A DNA stretch of 64,000 nucleotides. Origin: Capitulum mitella (lineage: Eukaryota; Arthropoda; Thecostraca; Pollicipedomorpha; Pollicipedidae). The notes under the pieces are model-generated. The model saw only the letters and a list, made by a program, of their open reading frames with translations, made no database searches and was not told the origin of the DNA. This document shows, piece by piece, positions 61,326 to 64,000 of the stretch (its first letter is position 1; every line of letters starts with the position of its first letter). Location: NCBI GenBank assembly GCA_030062745.1, contig CP099846.1:24221701-24285700 (forward strand), read 5' to 3'. The position numbers and the translations under genes were made by a program.

Positions 61326-62530
61326 CCCTATTCCCGGCAGGGGGGTGGCTGAATCCGTCCCCCTCGGGTTTTTGGCTTGTCAATTCCAGGCTTTTTAATG
61401 CAGCTTCACGAAACTTGGTGACTTTTCCTAGCTATTTTTTCTACGCGCTGTGACAAAATTTCACAATTGTACTTTGTTCAGGAGCGGAGCCAGGCAACGT
61501 TTTTGGGAGGCACCTCATGCCATTTTTGGCCATGTTGCGAGTAAAAGAAAAATGTCTGCCAAAAACAGAGTTTTTAAGTTAGAACTTAAAACTTTAAATG
61601 GATATATAGCTAAATAGTTGGGCAACGTGCACACAAAATTTTGTTTATCTGAAATCACTTTACAAGGTCAGGTCAAGGCCAAAGGTCAAAATTTATTTTT
61701 TTGCAACAATTTCGGCGCCGTTTTTTTTTCAAATGCCAAACCCGGAGTACATATGACGTAGAAGGGTGCCCTCTACTTGTGTACCAAGTTTCAGCTTGAC
61801 ATCAGATCGGGTCACGGAGCTATGACCTAAAATGTCACTATGCATGCCCTATACCGCAATAGCCATAAAATGAAATTTTTGCAATAGAGTGAATCAAAAT
61901 GATTGAAAATGTTTACAGATAATACCAAATGCACACGAGATCATTCCAGGCGACCCCAAGGTCACTAAAGGTCATTTAAGGTGAAAGGTCACAAGTTGAT
62001 CTGAAGAACGTGTGACCATGACAGTTCCACCTTTTTCATGTCCCTGGCACCGCCTATGCTAACATTGTACAAATATTGTAATGCGATTTTTACTTCTTTA
62101 GCATAGCATGACTAGCAGAAACCAAAAAGTGTTTTTACCTTTTTGTTCATTCAGTTGTTAGAAAACTAATCCTCCTATTTTTGAAACCCTGTGAACGCCC
62201 ATGAATTTTCTCAAAATTTCAGATTTGTGTACCCATGGTAAAAGCCCTATCCATAATCTCTCGATTCATGCCAGTTTCATTGAAATTGGTCGATAAACAA
62301 CGGAGTTATAAGAAGTCCAAGAGTACCCCCATTTCAACATTTTTGCCCCCCTGTATCCACAAATTTCGACATTTTGAAAATTTGTTTTTATAAAAATGTA
62401 GTTCACGTCACGGCAAATCGATTGCCGTTTGTTGAGATGAAATCGGACGAGTAGTTCTCGAGATCTCAGGGGGGCCGAATCCGCCTCCTGCCGGGAATCG
62501 ACCATACCGTCTAGCCCTCCGGGAATAGGG
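61326..62530. mobile_element. MITE1, full-length TTAA-flanked element
   Basis: It is flanked by TTAA at 61322-61325 and 62531-62534. The ends are CCCTATTCCCGG on the left and its exact inverse CCGGGAATAGGG on the right. TTAA duplication and CCC termini are the hallmarks of piggyBac-like elements. Length is 1205 bp with no long ORF, so it is non-autonomous. Related sequence occurs at 10585-11300, 15983-17450 and 25443-25880. Confidence 0.85.
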
Positions 62531-62543
62531 TTAAGGTCCTACC

Positions 62544-62562
62544 TTAACCCTATTCGGGCCCT
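62544..62562. repeat. Solo MITE1-like terminus
   Basis: CTTAACCCTATTCGGGCC begins nine bases after the full-length MITE1 ends. It matches the MITE1 left end but is not followed by MITE1 body sequence. Confidence 0.5.
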
Positions 62563-63249
62563 GAGCGGTCAAAGCACTTCGTCTGATTCCAAAAGTTAGA
62601 CGAGAGCTTGGGTATTTTTTCGTTGGTGTCGTGAGACATTGCGAGTAACAATAACCTGCAAGTTTCTATTGTAACGGGTAAGAACGAAATGGCCCATTGT
62701 CCAACCAAAGGTAGGCTCAGCCGACGACGAGACGTCGATTTATCTCTAAGCAGCCGCTGTAAGGGGATGCGGCGTGAAGCGGCCCTGACGTTCGAAAACG
62801 TCGATTAAGAACTCAATGGCACACAATTAGCGACATTAAACGCCCATGCCGTGCTCTGTGTAGCATGCCGATGGAGCCGCATCACCTCCATTTCATACCA
62901 CATATGTCACGTCACGGTCCGGCCCATGGCAGCCCGTTTTGTGCCACAACATGCACAAAGCGGCATACAAACACCGCCCTTCGTCAAAGCAAAGACACGC
63001 CGGGTTTTTAAACGCTGACGAATGACGCTGATACCTTTGTGCCAGTATGGCAGCCCGTTTTGCGCAGCACAACGAGGACAGAAATCGCATTGGTTCTGGC
63101 CTCTCCGTAGTTACAGTCCCCGTCATTTGCGTACTGCTGTGGTGCTCTCGTTAGCAAAAGCGAGTCAAAAGTGTGCGGTAGGAAATCGCCCGCAGGCTTT
63201 GCGCAGAGAGGAAAGAATTCAAACATCCCGGGATTAGCGGGCGATATCT
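62563..63249. other. Spacer, nothing recognised
   Basis: Mixed composition with short ORFs only. Confidence 0.45.
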
Positions 63250-64000
63250 GCTGAGGCCGTATCAGCAGTCCAGGTAACCTGGTGTGAATTCCCCGGGCAC
63301 TGCGAGCGTCGCATTTCCCTCGACACAGAGCCGCGGCACGGCCGACTCCGGCCCGCAGTTGGATCACGCCGCGGAGCGTTGCCCTGGCAATGACGCAGTG
63401 AGTCCGCAGTCAGCGCCATCATCTCTGGCCCAGTCCGGCCGGAGGGGGCCGTTGGGTAGCCGCCGGCGGGTTTCGCTTGCGCCAGTGCGGCCCGCGGGTC
63501 GACGGCAGGTCAGGCGCGGCCGGACCAGGCCGACCAGGCTGGACGGGGCATGTGTCATCCAGCGGTCGGACGGGGCATGTATCAACCAACGGTCGGACGG
63601 GACACGGGCTATCCAACGGCCGGGGGCCGGCCCGGGCCGCGTGGCCGGTCCGGCGGCCCCTCCAGCGGTAACGGGACGCCGCCCACGCCGGCCGGCGGTC
63701 TGCTGACCGACAGCGGCCGGTCGCCGGACGGCCCGACACGGCGCAGCTGTCGGCCGGCCAAGCATTCCGCCGCGTCAGGCCGGACGTCAGGCGTCGGCCG
63801 GTCGGCCGCCGGCTCGCGGCCCACGTGACTGGCCAGCGTCACGCGCCGCCGGCGACGGCCCGGGTCACGTGCCTGCCACCGGCGGGAGGGTGGGGGCGGG
63901 CCGCGGCGGCGGACAGGCGGAAGGCAGAAGGCAGATTTATGACCGGGCCTTCACCCGGCTTATCGCTCGGTTTTCTGAGAGGAGGCAGGCTCTGTGCGGT
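63250..64000. other. GC-rich window end with a short minisatellite
   Basis: Very GC- and CpG-rich. 63541-63630 holds three units of about 27 bases sharing GGACGGG(G/A)CA and ATCCA(A/G)CGG or a close variant. ORFs on both strands are low complexity. Missing 5' exons of the FGD-like gene could lie here or beyond, but none is recognised. Confidence 0.35.

Noticed and set aside
1..64000. Prokaryotic features (operons, CRISPR, attachment sites) and viral genes
   Set aside because: The split genes and repeats are eukaryotic; I saw no CRISPR-like spacing, no reverse transcriptase and no viral protein.

Overview
This is a eukaryotic nuclear window, most likely from an arthropod. The evidence is spliced genes with GT-AG introns, GC-rich third codon positions inside AT-richer introns and spacers, a Drp1 whose stalk wording is closest to insect Drp1 as I remember it, an ALAS amino terminus laid out like the fly protein, and a short run of the arthropod telomere unit TTAGG. 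I cannot name the species. A GC-rich crustacean or chelicerate would fit, but that is inference.

Three genes can be supported, all on the minus strand. (1) 24711-18372 is a complete 5-aminolevulinate synthase: 11 coding exons whose phases all join, 527 codons, three heme-regulatory CP motifs and the PLP lysine. It makes the first intermediate of heme synthesis in mitochondria. (2) 46827-43972 is a complete dynamin-related protein 1 in two coding exons, 731 codons, the mitochondrial and peroxisomal fission GTPase. (3) 61163-55823 is the 3' part of an FGD-type gene (end of PH1, FYVE zinc finger, start of PH2). Its 5' part should lie beyond base 64000 and its last exon was not found. It carries a one-base frame break and altered FYVE lipid-binding residues. 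The three genes are separate transcription units; no operon or shared pathway is implied, though two of them serve mitochondria.

Region by region: 1-10.5 kb is spacer with two GC-rich islands (4.5-5.7 and 8.4-9.5 kb) and short direct repeats. 10.58-17.45 kb is repeat-rich: a half copy of a TTAA-flanked element (MITE1), two degenerate minisatellites, and a MITE1 copy with a second TTAA element (MITE2) nested inside it. 17.45-24.73 kb is ALAS. 24.73-30.6 kb holds a MITE1 fragment, a 0.88 kb element with long inverted repeats, and a large MITE2 copy. 30.6-41.9 kb is gene-poor, with microsatellites and GC islands that may be promoters or first exons. 41.9-42.45 kb is a fold-back repeat. 43-47.3 kb is Drp1 and its upstream region. 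47.3-55.8 kb is spacer with two short hAT-type MITEs that keep target-site duplications. 55.8-61.2 kb is the FGD-like gene, with a 3.66 kb decayed hAT element filling most of one intron. 61.33-62.53 kb is a full-length MITE1. The window ends in a GC-rich, minisatellite-bearing tract.

I found no convincing new multi-gene system. The observations most worth following are the nuclear-receptor-type inverted repeats carried by MITE2 (one related site lies about 250 bp upstream of the Drp1 start codon), the TTAA-in-TTAA nested insertion, the frame break plus altered FYVE in the FGD-like gene, and ALAS 3' splice sites built from a GACCT pentanucleotide repeat.
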